Under the pieces are notes generated by a model that saw nothing but the letters and a program-made list of their open reading frames with translations, did not search any database and had not been told where the DNA came from. Of a stretch of DNA of 64,000 nucleotides, positions 51,848 through 60,028 are shown in pieces (the first letter of the stretch is position 1; each line of letters begins with the position of its first letter). Origin of the DNA: Reyranella sp. (GTDB taxonomy: Bacteria; Pseudomonadota; Alphaproteobacteria; Reyranellales; Reyranellaceae); assembly GCF_004297405.1 (NCBI RefSeq), contig NZ_SCVC01000042.1, forward strand, positions 274,476 to 338,475. The letters are read 5' to 3'. The position numbers were made by a program, and so were the translations under genes.

Positions 51848-52912
51848 TCAGGCGCGCTTCTTCACCAGCGACCACGCAAGGTCGGCCATCGCGCGGGCGC
51901 GATTGCCGTACTTGGTGGCGTTCTCGGATGAGGCATTGCCGTCGAGACCGCGCTTGTAGACGCCCTGCACGATGGAGGCGAGGCGGAACAGCGAGAAAGC
52001 GAGATAGAAGTCCCAGGACGGTACTTCCTTGCGCCTGGTGCGGCGGGCGTAAGCCGCGAGATATTCCTGCTCCGTGGGAATGCCGAAGGTCTTGAGGTCC
52101 ATGCCGGCATAGCCGCCCGAGGCACCGAAGCCCTCGCCAAAATGATACATCATGCAGTTGTAACCGAGATCGGCCAGCGGATGGCCGAGAGTCGAGAGTT
52201 CCCAGTCGAGCACGGCGATGACTCGCGGCTCAGTCGGATGCACGATGGTGTTACCCAGACGATAGTCGCCATGGTTGATGCGCGTCTCGTCGCCCGGCGG
52301 GATGTTTTCCGGCAGCCACTTCTTCAGGGCTTCCATCGTTTCGATGTCTTCGGTGCGCGCGAGATCGTACTGGCTCGACCAACGAGCGACCTGACGCTGG
52401 ATATATTGGCCCTCGCGGCCGAATTCGCCGAGACCGACAGCGCGGTAGTCGACATTGTGCAGGCGCGCCAACACGTCGTTCATTGAATCGAAGATCTTGC
52501 CGCGATCGGCCGGCGAGATGCCCGGCATCTTCGGATCCGCCAGCACGCGGCCCGGCAGGAACTGCATGATGTAGAAGGCCGTGCCGATCACCGAATCGTC
52601 CTGGCCGAGCGCGTAGGGCTTGGGCACGGGGACGTCGGTGTGGTCGGCCAGGGCCTTGATGACGCGATACTCGCGGTCGACCTGATGGGCCGACGGCAGG
52701 AGCTTGCCCGGCGGCTTCTTGCGCAGCACGTACATGCGGCCGCCATCGTCGGTGACGTGAAAGGTGGGGTTGCTCTGGCCGCCTTCGAACTGCAGGACGC
52801 TGATCGGGCCGCGATAGCCCTCGACATTAGCCTTCATGTAATCGGCAAGGCGGCCCTGGTCGAAGACGTGGGCCGGGCGAACGGGGGTGAGGTTATCAGG
52901 CAGGTCGGACAT
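51848..52912 (-). CDS. APH-family phosphotransferase, acyl-CoA-metabolism type, 354 aa
   Basis: Aminoglycoside phosphotransferase-fold kinase of the group found next to or fused with acyl-CoA dehydrogenases (ACAD10/11-like). FEGGQSNPTFHVT and YVLRKKP (ATP lysine), catalytic loop RINHGDYRLGNTIVHP and metal-binding IAVLDWELSTLGHPLADLGY. ACAD10/11-type kinases phosphorylate 4-hydroxyacyl-CoAs; that role is an inference here. Same strand as the acyl-CoA synthetase-like gene 65 bp upstream. Confidence 0.85.
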   Translation of the reverse strand: MSDLPDNLTPVRPAHVFDQGRLADYMKANVEGYRGPISVLQFEGGQSNPTFHVTDDGGRMYVLRKKPPGKLLPSAHQVDREYRVIKALADHTDVPVPKPYALGQDDSVIGTAFYIMQFLPGRVLADPKMPGISPADRGKIFDSMNDVLARLHNVDYRAVGLGEFGREGQYIQRQVARWSSQYDLARTEDIETMEALKKWLPENIPPGDETRINHGDYRLGNTIVHPTEPRVIAVLDWELSTLGHPLADLGYNCMMYHFGEGFGASGGYAGMDLKTFGIPTEQEYLAAYARRTRRKEVPSWDFYLAFSLFRLASIVQGVYKRGLDGNASSENATKYGNRARAMADLAWSLVKKRA

Positions 52913-52977
52913 GGGATCGTTCTAGGACCGTGTTGATCGGTTTTCGAGGAGCGTTTGTGCGACAAACCGCATGGCGG

Positions 52978-54537
52978 TCAGTTCACCTGGCGCTGCTTGT
53001 CGCCCCAGTAAGGCTTGCGCAACTCGCGCTTCAAAATCTTGCCAGTGGGGTTGCGAGGCAACGCATCGATGAAGTCGACTGACTTCGGCAGCTTGTAGCC
53101 TGCGATGCGCTCGCGCGCCCAGCCAATCAGTTCGCCGGCCGAGATGTCGGCGTCGTTCTTCTTCACGACGACGGCCTTGACGGCTTCGCCCCAGCGTTCA
53201 TCGGGCACGCCGATCACGGCGACATCGGCGACGGCCGGATGGCCGAACAGTGCGCTTTCGACCTCGGCGGGATAGATATTCTCGCCACCCGAGACGATCA
53301 TGTCCTTCACGCGATCGTAGATGTAGAGATAGCCCTTGTTGTCGAGATAGCCGGCATCGCCGGTGATGAACCAGTCACCCTGGATCGCCCGCTTGGTGGC
53401 GTCCGGCAGCCGCCAATAGCCGTGCATGACTTGCGGCGAACGCACGGCAATCTCTCCGACCTTGCCGGGCGGCAGTTCCTTGCCAGCATCGTCGACGATG
53501 CGCAACTCAACACCGAACTGGGCATAGCCGCAGGACAAGAGCTTCTTGGCGTCGGACGGATCATGATCCTCCGGCGGCAGCAGCGTGATCGCGCCGGTCG
53601 TTTCGGTGAGGCCGTAGACCTGCTGGAAGCCGCAGCCGAAGATCGCCATGGCCTGCTTCAGCAGGTCGGCGGGGATCGGTGCTGCCCCGTAGACGATCAG
53701 GCGCAAGCTCGAGAGGTCGGTCTCACGGATCTGCGGCGCCTGCACGAGGAACAGGATCATCGCCGGAACAAGCAGCATCACTTCGATGCGCTCGCGCTCG
53801 ATGGTCGCCAGCACGTTGGTCGGCACGAACTCGCGCATGACATGGTTCGTGGCGCCAGCGAAGAGTCCGGCGATGCCCCAGCCGGAGCCACCGATATGGA
53901 ACATCGGCAGGCAGACGATGGTTGCGACGCCAGGTGCCATCAGCCAGCTCTTGCTCCAGTGTTCGAACATGAAGGCGAAGTTGGCGTTGGTGAGTTCCGC
54001 CCCCTTCGGCAGGCCGGTCGTGCCGCTGGTGTAAAACTGGACGGCAGTATCGGCCGCTCGGGCGGGCAGGCGAGGGTCGGTCTCGGGGTGGTGATCACGC
54101 CATTCGACGAAGGATTGCCAGCCACCGTGGCGCGAATCGAGACTGACGATCTTGCGGACGGTCTTGAACTCGTCGCGGATCTTCTCGACGACCGGGAAAT
54201 ACTCTTCGCCGACGAACAGGATTTCGGCTTCGGCATCGTTGATGATGTGCAGCACTTCTGGAGCTGCCAGCCGCCAGTTAACCGAGACCATGACGGCGTT
54301 GGCCTTGGCGATGCCGAACAGAAGCTCGAAATAGAGGTCGCTGCTCTTGTCGAGATGGGCGACGCGGGTGCCGGGCTTGATGCCCTCTGCGATCAGGCCG
54401 CTGGCAATCCGACTCGAGGCCTTGTCGAGGGCGCCGTAGGTCGTGGTTCGACCTTCAAAGACCAGGGCCGCGACATCCGGGCGTTGGGCCGCGTGGACCC
54501 GCGCGATATCGGCCAGACCCACCATCTCAATACTCAT
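52978..54537 (-). CDS. Acyl-CoA synthetase (AMP-binding), 519 aa
   Basis: ANL ligase: QFYTSGTTGLPKGAELTN, FQQVYGLTETTGAITLLPPEDHD, FITGDAGYLDNKGYLYIYDRVKDMIVSGGENIYPAEVE, and the catalytic Lys in LPRNPTGKILKRELR. It activates a carboxylic acid to a CoA thioester; the family includes medium-chain and long-chain ligases. The neighbouring kinase suggests a role in acyl-CoA catabolism. Confidence 0.9.
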   Translation of the reverse strand: MSIEMVGLADIARVHAAQRPDVAALVFEGRTTTYGALDKASSRIASGLIAEGIKPGTRVAHLDKSSDLYFELLFGIAKANAVMVSVNWRLAAPEVLHIINDAEAEILFVGEEYFPVVEKIRDEFKTVRKIVSLDSRHGGWQSFVEWRDHHPETDPRLPARAADTAVQFYTSGTTGLPKGAELTNANFAFMFEHWSKSWLMAPGVATIVCLPMFHIGGSGWGIAGLFAGATNHVMREFVPTNVLATIERERIEVMLLVPAMILFLVQAPQIRETDLSSLRLIVYGAAPIPADLLKQAMAIFGCGFQQVYGLTETTGAITLLPPEDHDPSDAKKLLSCGYAQFGVELRIVDDAGKELPPGKVGEIAVRSPQVMHGYWRLPDATKRAIQGDWFITGDAGYLDNKGYLYIYDRVKDMIVSGGENIYPAEVESALFGHPAVADVAVIGVPDERWGEAVKAVVVKKNDADISAGELIGWARERIAGYKLPKSVDFIDALPRNPTGKILKRELRKPYWGDKQRQVN

Positions 54538-54685
54538 AGGACGCTTCCTCTATCGTCTTGTCCGCAGCTTTTGGCCCGCCTCCAGGGGGAGGCCAAGCGA
54601 GAGCATCCTTCGGTGATTTGAGAGTGAATTCAAGAGCTTGATCGCCTACTGTCGGCCGCGACTTTCAGCCAGAACCAGGGGCAAC

Positions 54686-55660
54686 ATGGGCAAGCGGATA
54701 TTGGTCACCGGCGGCGCGGGCTTCCTCGGCTCGCATCTCTGCGAGCGCCTGCTGGAGGCCGGCCACGACGTGCTCTGCGTCGACAACTATTTCACCGGCA
54801 CCAAGGCTAACGTCGCGACCTGCCTCGACAATCCGCGCTTCGAGCTGATGCGCCACGACGTGACCTTCCCGCTCTATGTCGAGGTCGACGAGATTTACAA
54901 CCTCGCCTGCCCGGCCTCACCGATCCACTACCAGCACGATCCGGTGCAGACGACCAAGACCAGCGTGCATGGCGCCATCAACATGCTCGGCCTGGCCAAG
55001 CGGGTGCGCGCCAAGATCTTCCAGGCCTCGACCAGCGAAGTTTACGGCGATCCGACGGTTCATCCCCAGGTCGAGAGCTATCGCGGTAACGTCAATCCGC
55101 TGGGACCGCGCGCCTGCTACGACGAGGGTAAGCGCTGCGCAGAGACGCTGTTCTTCGATTACCACCGCCAGCACAAGCTGCGCATCAAGGTGGCGCGCAT
55201 TTTCAACACCTACGGTCCGCGCATGCATCCCAACGACGGACGCGTGGTGTCGAACTTCATCGTCCAGGCGCTGAAGGGCGAGGACATCACGATCTACGGC
55301 GATGGCATGCAGACCCGGGCCTTCTGCTACGTCGACGACCTGCTCGACGGTTGGCAACGCCTGATGGATCACACGCCCGACGATTTCACGGGGCCGGTCA
55401 ACATCGGCAATCCGGTGGAGATGCCGATCCGCCATCTCGCCGAGAAGATCATCAAGTTGGTCAACGGCAAGTCAAAGCTCGTCCAGTCCCAGCCATTGCC
55501 GGTCGACGATCCCCTGCAGCGCTGCCCGGATATCTCGCTGGCGCGCGAGACGCTCAAATGGGAACCGAAGGTGCCCTTGGATGAGGGCCTAGCGAAGACG
55601 ATCGCCTATTTCGACAATTTGCTGAAGAGCAACAAAAGCATCAGCCGCGTCGGCCGGTGA
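54686..55660 (+). CDS. UDP-glucuronate decarboxylase-like extended SDR, 324 aa
   Basis: Extended SDR with RILVTGGAGFLGSHLCERLLEAGHDVLCVDNYFTG, NLACPASPIHYQHDPVQTTKTSVHGA, STSEVYGDP and YDEGKR (YxxxK), all typical of UDP-xylose synthase. It converts UDP-glucuronate to UDP-xylose, a precursor for surface glycans. The ATG at 54686 has AGGGG upstream; the longer frame from 54638 has no site. Convergent with the GDP-mannose epimerase-like gene. Confidence 0.9.
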   Translation: MGKRILVTGGAGFLGSHLCERLLEAGHDVLCVDNYFTGTKANVATCLDNPRFELMRHDVTFPLYVEVDEIYNLACPASPIHYQHDPVQTTKTSVHGAINMLGLAKRVRAKIFQASTSEVYGDPTVHPQVESYRGNVNPLGPRACYDEGKRCAETLFFDYHRQHKLRIKVARIFNTYGPRMHPNDGRVVSNFIVQALKGEDITIYGDGMQTRAFCYVDDLLDGWQRLMDHTPDDFTGPVNIGNPVEMPIRHLAEKIIKLVNGKSKLVQSQPLPVDDPLQRCPDISLARETLKWEPKVPLDEGLAKTIAYFDNLLKSNKSISRVGR

Positions 55661-55674
55661 GACCGACGCGGCTG
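55642..55674. terminator. 12-bp hairpin at the end of the UDP-glucuronate decarboxylase-like gene
   Basis: Perfect arms 55642-55653 and 55663-55674 span the stop codon and the 24-bp gap to the convergent gene. No T-run, so termination strength is uncertain, but the position between convergent genes is right. Confidence 0.55.
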
Positions 55675-55684
55675 CTCTGCCATC

Positions 55685-56707
55685 TTACTGAGCGGCGACG
55701 GCGCGCGGCAGCGCGTTGACGACCGAGGCCTTGCCCGAGGTCATCTCGTCGTAGATCCACTTGTAGGTCTTCTCCATGCCGTCCTCGAGACGGATGGACG
55801 GCGCCCAGTTCATCGTCTGCTTGATCAGCGTGTTGTCGCTGTTGCGACCACGCACGCCCTTCGGCGCGTCGAGCTTGTAGCTGCGCTTCAGCTTGATGCC
55901 GGCGAACTTCTCGACGATGTCGACCAGGCGGTTGATGCTGACCAGCTCGTCGCTGCCGATGTTCAGCGGCTCGATGATGTCGCTTTCCGCGAGCTTGATC
56001 GTGCCCTCGGTGCAGTCGTCGATGTACATGAACGAACGGGTCTGCTCGCCGTCACCCCAGATCTCGATCTCGTGCTTGCCCGAGAGCTTCGCCTCGATGA
56101 CCTTGCGGCACATCGCGGCCGGCGCCTTCTCACGGCCACCGTCATAAGTGCCTTCCGGGCCGTAGACATTGTGGTAGCGGGCGACGCGGGTCGCCATGCC
56201 GTAGTCTTCGCGATAGTGGCGGGCCATGCGCTCGCTGAAGAGCTTCTCCCAGCCGTAGCCGTCTTCCGGCAGGGCGGGGTAGGCGTCCTCTTCCTTGAGC
56301 GCCGTGACGTTGGCGTCGGTCTGCTTGTCGCCGTTGTAGACGCAAGCCGACGAGGAATAGAAGAAGCGCGGCACGCCAGCTTCCTTGGCGGCAACCAGCA
56401 TGTGGGTGCTGACCAGCACTGACAGCATGCACTCGGCCTTGTGCGTCTCGATGAAGCCCATGCCACCCATGTCGGCGGCAAGGTTGTAGATCATCTTGGC
56501 GTCCTTGGCGGCCTTGCGGCAGGGCTCGAGCAGGGCGAGATCGCCCACCTGGTTCTCGACACCCGGCGTCTTCTGGTACCACTCGTTGAGAGGCTTCACG
56601 TCCACGGCGCGGATCTTGGTGTGGCCGCGCTGCTGCAGCACGCGCACCAGATGGCCACCGATGAAGCCACCGGCGCCGGTGACGACGACGAGATCATTCT
56701 TGGACAT
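55685..56707 (-). CDS. GDP-mannose 3,5-epimerase-like extended SDR, 340 aa
   Basis: Closely resembles plant GDP-mannose 3,5-epimerase. NAD motif VVTGAGGFIGGHLV, NLAADMGGMGFIETHKAE, catalytic Cys C122 in SSSACVYNGDKQ, YxxxK as Y151-K155, and K194 in GGREKAPAAMCRK. The Cys/Lys pair corresponds to plant C145/K217, so the double epimerisation chemistry giving GDP-L-galactose or GDP-L-gulose looks intact. AGGG precedes the ATG at 56707; a GTG three codons earlier is possible. Confidence 0.87.
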   Translation of the reverse strand: MSKNDLVVVTGAGGFIGGHLVRVLQQRGHTKIRAVDVKPLNEWYQKTPGVENQVGDLALLEPCRKAAKDAKMIYNLAADMGGMGFIETHKAECMLSVLVSTHMLVAAKEAGVPRFFYSSSACVYNGDKQTDANVTALKEEDAYPALPEDGYGWEKLFSERMARHYREDYGMATRVARYHNVYGPEGTYDGGREKAPAAMCRKVIEAKLSGKHEIEIWGDGEQTRSFMYIDDCTEGTIKLAESDIIEPLNIGSDELVSINRLVDIVEKFAGIKLKRSYKLDAPKGVRGRNSDNTLIKQTMNWAPSIRLEDGMEKTYKWIYDEMTSGKASVVNALPRAVAAQ

Positions 56708-57021
56708 TAACAGCACCCTATGGATCGAAGCGGGAGTTTAACCGGACTCTCAAAGACTTGCGTGAATTTGGCCACGCCTCAGTCGAGGACGCGAGACGGC
56801 CATGGGGGATAGCCGTACGGAGGGTTCGTTTGCTCGCCTGCATCCCTGTCGTCAAGCGGTCGCCGCGCCGCACGCATTGTGCATCATTTGGTTCGGTGCC
56901 GTCCGGAGAGCCCGCGACCTGCCGGGCCGGACCATCTTGCAAGGGCGGTGAAAAAGATGGTTCAGGGTAAAAAATGATCTATACCAGCCACATAGCCGCT
57001 TTATCCGACTGATCGGGCGTC
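56708..57021. other. 314-bp intergenic region between divergent glycan genes
   Basis: No convincing gene. It must hold promoters for the epimerase-like gene and the glycosyltransferase operon. The stretch 56949-56995 is AT-rich relative to the surroundings and is the likeliest promoter area for the rightward operon. Short frames here lack ribosome binding sites. Confidence 0.5.
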
Positions 57022-57816
57022 GTGCTGGTCGATATCACCCCTATCATCCTGACCTATAACGAGGCGGCGAACATCGGCCGCTCGCTGGAACGCCTGACCT
57101 GGGCTCACGAAGTGGTCATCGTCGACAGCGGGTCGACGGACGAGACGCTGGCGATTGCCGCCCGCTTTCCCAACGCCCGGGTCGTTCACCGGCCCTTCGA
57201 CAGCCATGCCCAGCAATGGCGCTTCGCCGTCGAGGAAACCGGCGTCACGACCGACTGGGTTCTGCGGCTCGATGCAGACTACATGCTTGAACCCGCGTTG
57301 CGCGACGAACTGGCTCCTCTGAAGGCCGACGCCGACATCGCCGCCTACGAAATCGCCTTCACCTACTGCATCGAGGGTCGGCCGCTGCGGGGCTCGCTCT
57401 ATCCCGCACTGCCGGTCCTGTTCCGCCGGGGCCGTGCTTCCTTCGTGCAGGATGGCCACACCGAGAAGCTCCGGATCGACGGGCAGGTGAGGCGGCTGCG
57501 CAATCGTCTCCTGCACGACGATCGCAAGAGCTTGGAACGCTGGCTGCAGTCGCAAGCCCGCTACCAGGCTTATGAGGCGGAGAAACTGTCGACGCGGCCC
57601 TGGGCCGAACTCGGGTGGGCCGACCGGCTGCGCTGCACGCGTGTACTGGGCCCGCCCGCTGTCGCCCTGCATTGCCTGTTCGGCAAGGGGCTGATCTTCG
57701 ACGGCAAGGCGGGCCTCCTCTATACAGCCCAGCGCATTACCGCCGATTTGATCCTGTCCATGCACCTGCTGCGCCGCGACCTCGACCGCCTCGTCCCGGG
57801 AAAGACCTCGCGATGA
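57022..57816 (+). CDS. Glycosyltransferase family 2 (WaaE/KdtX-like), 264 aa
   Basis: GT2 enzyme: DITPIILTYNEAANIGRSLERLTWAHEVVIVDSGSTDET and the metal-binding DxD as LRLDADYML, then FRRGRASFVQDGHTEKL. The pattern resembles WaaE/KdtX-type transferases acting on lipid-linked or LPS core sugars. No membrane helix other than weak hydrophobic stretches. GTG start. Its stop overlaps the carbamoyltransferase ATG by 4 bp. Confidence 0.88.
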   Translation: MLVDITPIILTYNEAANIGRSLERLTWAHEVVIVDSGSTDETLAIAARFPNARVVHRPFDSHAQQWRFAVEETGVTTDWVLRLDADYMLEPALRDELAPLKADADIAAYEIAFTYCIEGRPLRGSLYPALPVLFRRGRASFVQDGHTEKLRIDGQVRRLRNRLLHDDRKSLERWLQSQARYQAYEAEKLSTRPWAELGWADRLRCTRVLGPPAVALHCLFGKGLIFDGKAGLLYTAQRITADLILSMHLLRRDLDRLVPGKTSR

Positions 57817-59567
57817 CCTTCATCCTGGGGCTGAATGCGTATCACGCCGATGCCGCTGCCTGCCTGGTAAAGGACGGCGAGCTGGTCGCTGCCGTCGAGG
57901 AGGAGCGGTTCCGGCGCATCAAGCACTGGGGCGGGTTCCCGAGCGAGTCGATCCGCTACTGCCTTGCCGAAGCGGGCATCTCGTTGGGCGATGTCGATCA
58001 TGTGGCGATCAACAGCGACAACCGGGCGAACAGGTGGCGCAAGGTCGCCTTTGCACTGAGGTCGGGTATCAGCCCGTCTTATATGCTGGACCGTCTGCGT
58101 AATCGCCGCCAGCGTGCAAGCATTGCAGGCAATCTCAAGGAGCATCTGCCGGAGCAGGAGTTCCGGGGGACGACGCACGCGGTCGAGCACCATCTCTGCC
58201 ATCTCGCCTCGGCCTTCCTGGTCTCGCCTTACGACAAGGCCGTAGCCGTGTCGGTCGACGGGTTCGGCGATTTCTCCTCGGCGGCCTGGGGCCTGGGCGA
58301 GGGTGGGAAGCTCGCGGTCGACGGGCGGGTCTACTTTCCCCATTCGCTGGGTGTCTTCTACGAGGCGATGACGCAGTTCATCGGCTTCCCGCACTATGGC
58401 GACGAGTACAAGGTGATGGGCCTCGCGCCCTATGGCCAGCCGACCTACGTCGAGCAGATGAAGGAGATCGTGCGTCTGCGGAACGACGGCACCTTCGCCC
58501 TCGACCTGCGCTTCTTCCGGCACGCCTCGGGCCGCGGCGCGAACTATCAGGTGAAGGACGGCATTCCCTCGGGCGGCCGTCTCTGGACCGACCGGCTGGC
58601 CGAGCTGCTGGGCCCGGCGCGCGACCCCAAGGCACCGCTGGAAGACCGCCACCGCGACATCGCGCGCTCCGCCCAGGTCACCTACGAAAACGCCTTCTTC
58701 AACCTGCTGAATGCCCTGCACGCGCGCTACGGTGCCGATGCGGTCGTGCTGGCGGGCGGCTGCGCCTACAACTCGGTCGCCAACGGCAAGGTGCTGGAAC
58801 GCACGTCGTTCAAGAAGCTCTATGTCCAGTCGGCCGGCGGCGACGCCGGTGGTGCCATCGGCGCGGCCTTCGCGACCTGGCACAAGACCGGCGGGGCCGA
58901 TGCCAAGCGTCATTTCGTGATGGATCACGCCTATTGGGGGCCCTCGGCGACGCCGGAGCAGATCGCGGCCGCCATCGCCCAGCGCCGCGCCGACTTCGAC
59001 GCGGCCGGCTGCAGCATCGAGCGCATCGCCGACGAGGCGACGCTCTGCCGCCACACGGCGCAGGCGATCTCGGAAGGCAAGGTGATCGGCTGGTTTCAGG
59101 GGCGGCTGGAGTGGGGCCCGCGGGCGCTGGGCAACCGCTCGATCCTTGGCGATCCGCGGCGCGCCGACATGAAGGACATCCTCAACCTCAAGATCAAGCG
59201 GCGCGAATCCTTCCGTCCCTTCGCCCCGTCGATTCTGCGCGAGGCCGTGCCGGACTGGTTCGAGACCGACGACGACGTGCCCTTCATGATGCAGGTCTTC
59301 CGCATCCGGAAGGAGAAGCGCAAGGAGATCCCGGCCGTCACCCATGTCGACGGCACAGGCCGCCTGCAGACCGTCACCTGGTCGGGCAATCCGCGTTATG
59401 CCCGGCTGATCTCGGCCTTCCGCGAGATCACCGGCGTGCCCATCGTGCTCAACACCAGCTTCAACGAGAACGAGCCGGTCGTGTGCAAGCCCGAGGAGGC
59501 GATCGACTGTTTCCTGCGGACAAAGATGGACGTTCTCGTACTGGGTGATACGCTCATCCGGCGATGA
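57813..59567 (+). CDS. NodU/CmcH-type carbamoyltransferase, 584 aa
   Basis: O-carbamoyltransferase with the Kae1-like N-terminal domain (FILGLNAYHADAAACLVKDGELVAAVEEERFRRIKHWGGFP; HHLCHLASAFLVSPYDKAVAVSVDGFGDFS) and the YrdC-like C-terminal domain (GWFQGRLEWGPRALGNRSILGDPR; NTSFNENEPVVCKPEEAIDCF). It transfers carbamoyl phosphate-derived groups to a sugar or polyketide hydroxyl. The true start is 57813 (ATGA overlap); the upstream extension is a shadow of the GT2 gene. The GT2 neighbour argues for a glycan acceptor. Confidence 0.92.
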   Translation: MTFILGLNAYHADAAACLVKDGELVAAVEEERFRRIKHWGGFPSESIRYCLAEAGISLGDVDHVAINSDNRANRWRKVAFALRSGISPSYMLDRLRNRRQRASIAGNLKEHLPEQEFRGTTHAVEHHLCHLASAFLVSPYDKAVAVSVDGFGDFSSAAWGLGEGGKLAVDGRVYFPHSLGVFYEAMTQFIGFPHYGDEYKVMGLAPYGQPTYVEQMKEIVRLRNDGTFALDLRFFRHASGRGANYQVKDGIPSGGRLWTDRLAELLGPARDPKAPLEDRHRDIARSAQVTYENAFFNLLNALHARYGADAVVLAGGCAYNSVANGKVLERTSFKKLYVQSAGGDAGGAIGAAFATWHKTGGADAKRHFVMDHAYWGPSATPEQIAAAIAQRRADFDAAGCSIERIADEATLCRHTAQAISEGKVIGWFQGRLEWGPRALGNRSILGDPRRADMKDILNLKIKRRESFRPFAPSILREAVPDWFETDDDVPFMMQVFRIRKEKRKEIPAVTHVDGTGRLQTVTWSGNPRYARLISAFREITGVPIVLNTSFNENEPVVCKPEEAIDCFLRTKMDVLVLGDTLIRR

Positions 59568-60028
59568 TCTCGCTCACCGTCAACGGTCAGGTTCACGAGA
59601 TCGACGTCGAGCCTGACAAGCCGCTGCTCTGGGTCCTGCGCGAGGATCTGAACATCGTCGGCCCGAAATTCGGCTGCGGTGTCGCCGCGTGCGGTGCCTG
59701 CACGGTGCATGTCGAGCGCACTGCCGTCCGGTCCTGTTCCTTTCCCGTGAGCGACGCCGTGGGCAAGACGGTGGTGACCGTTGAGGGCCTGTCACAGGGC
59801 GGCCAGCTCCACGCCGTGCAGCGCGCCTGGATCGAGAACCAGGTCCCTCAGTGCGGCTACTGCCAGCCCGGCTTCATCATGGCGGCGGCAGCTTTGCTCC
59901 AGGAAAATCCCAAGCCAACCGACAGCGACATCGACGATGTTCTGAGCAACATCTGCCGCTGCGGCACCTACAGCGCCATCCGCCGCGCCGTGCATCGCGC
60001 GGCGGCAATCCTGGGTGGCGCGTCGTGA
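59564..60028 (+). CDS. Isoquinoline 1-oxidoreductase-type 2Fe-2S subunit (IorA-like), 154 aa
   Basis: Small iron-sulfur subunit of a xanthine-oxidase-family molybdenum hydroxylase. Plant-type 2Fe-2S cysteines in KFGCGVAACGACTVHVERTAVRSC and a second cluster in CGYCQPGFIMAAAALL and NICRCGTYSAIRRAV. It transfers electrons from the IorB-like subunit. Start overlaps the carbamoyltransferase stop by 4 bp and its stop overlaps the next gene by 4 bp. Confidence 0.92.
   Translation: MISLTVNGQVHEIDVEPDKPLLWVLREDLNIVGPKFGCGVAACGACTVHVERTAVRSCSFPVSDAVGKTVVTVEGLSQGGQLHAVQRAWIENQVPQCGYCQPGFIMAAAALLQENPKPTDSDIDDVLSNICRCGTYSAIRRAVHRAAAILGGAS

Noticed and set aside
56718..56942. 74-codon minus-strand frame in the gap before the glycosyltransferase
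   Set aside because: No ribosome binding site, no recognisable pattern and composition like noncoding sequence.
57720..59345. 541-codon minus-strand open frame opposite the carbamoyltransferase
   Set aside because: Antisense shadow caused by high GC; the plus strand has all carbamoyltransferase motifs.
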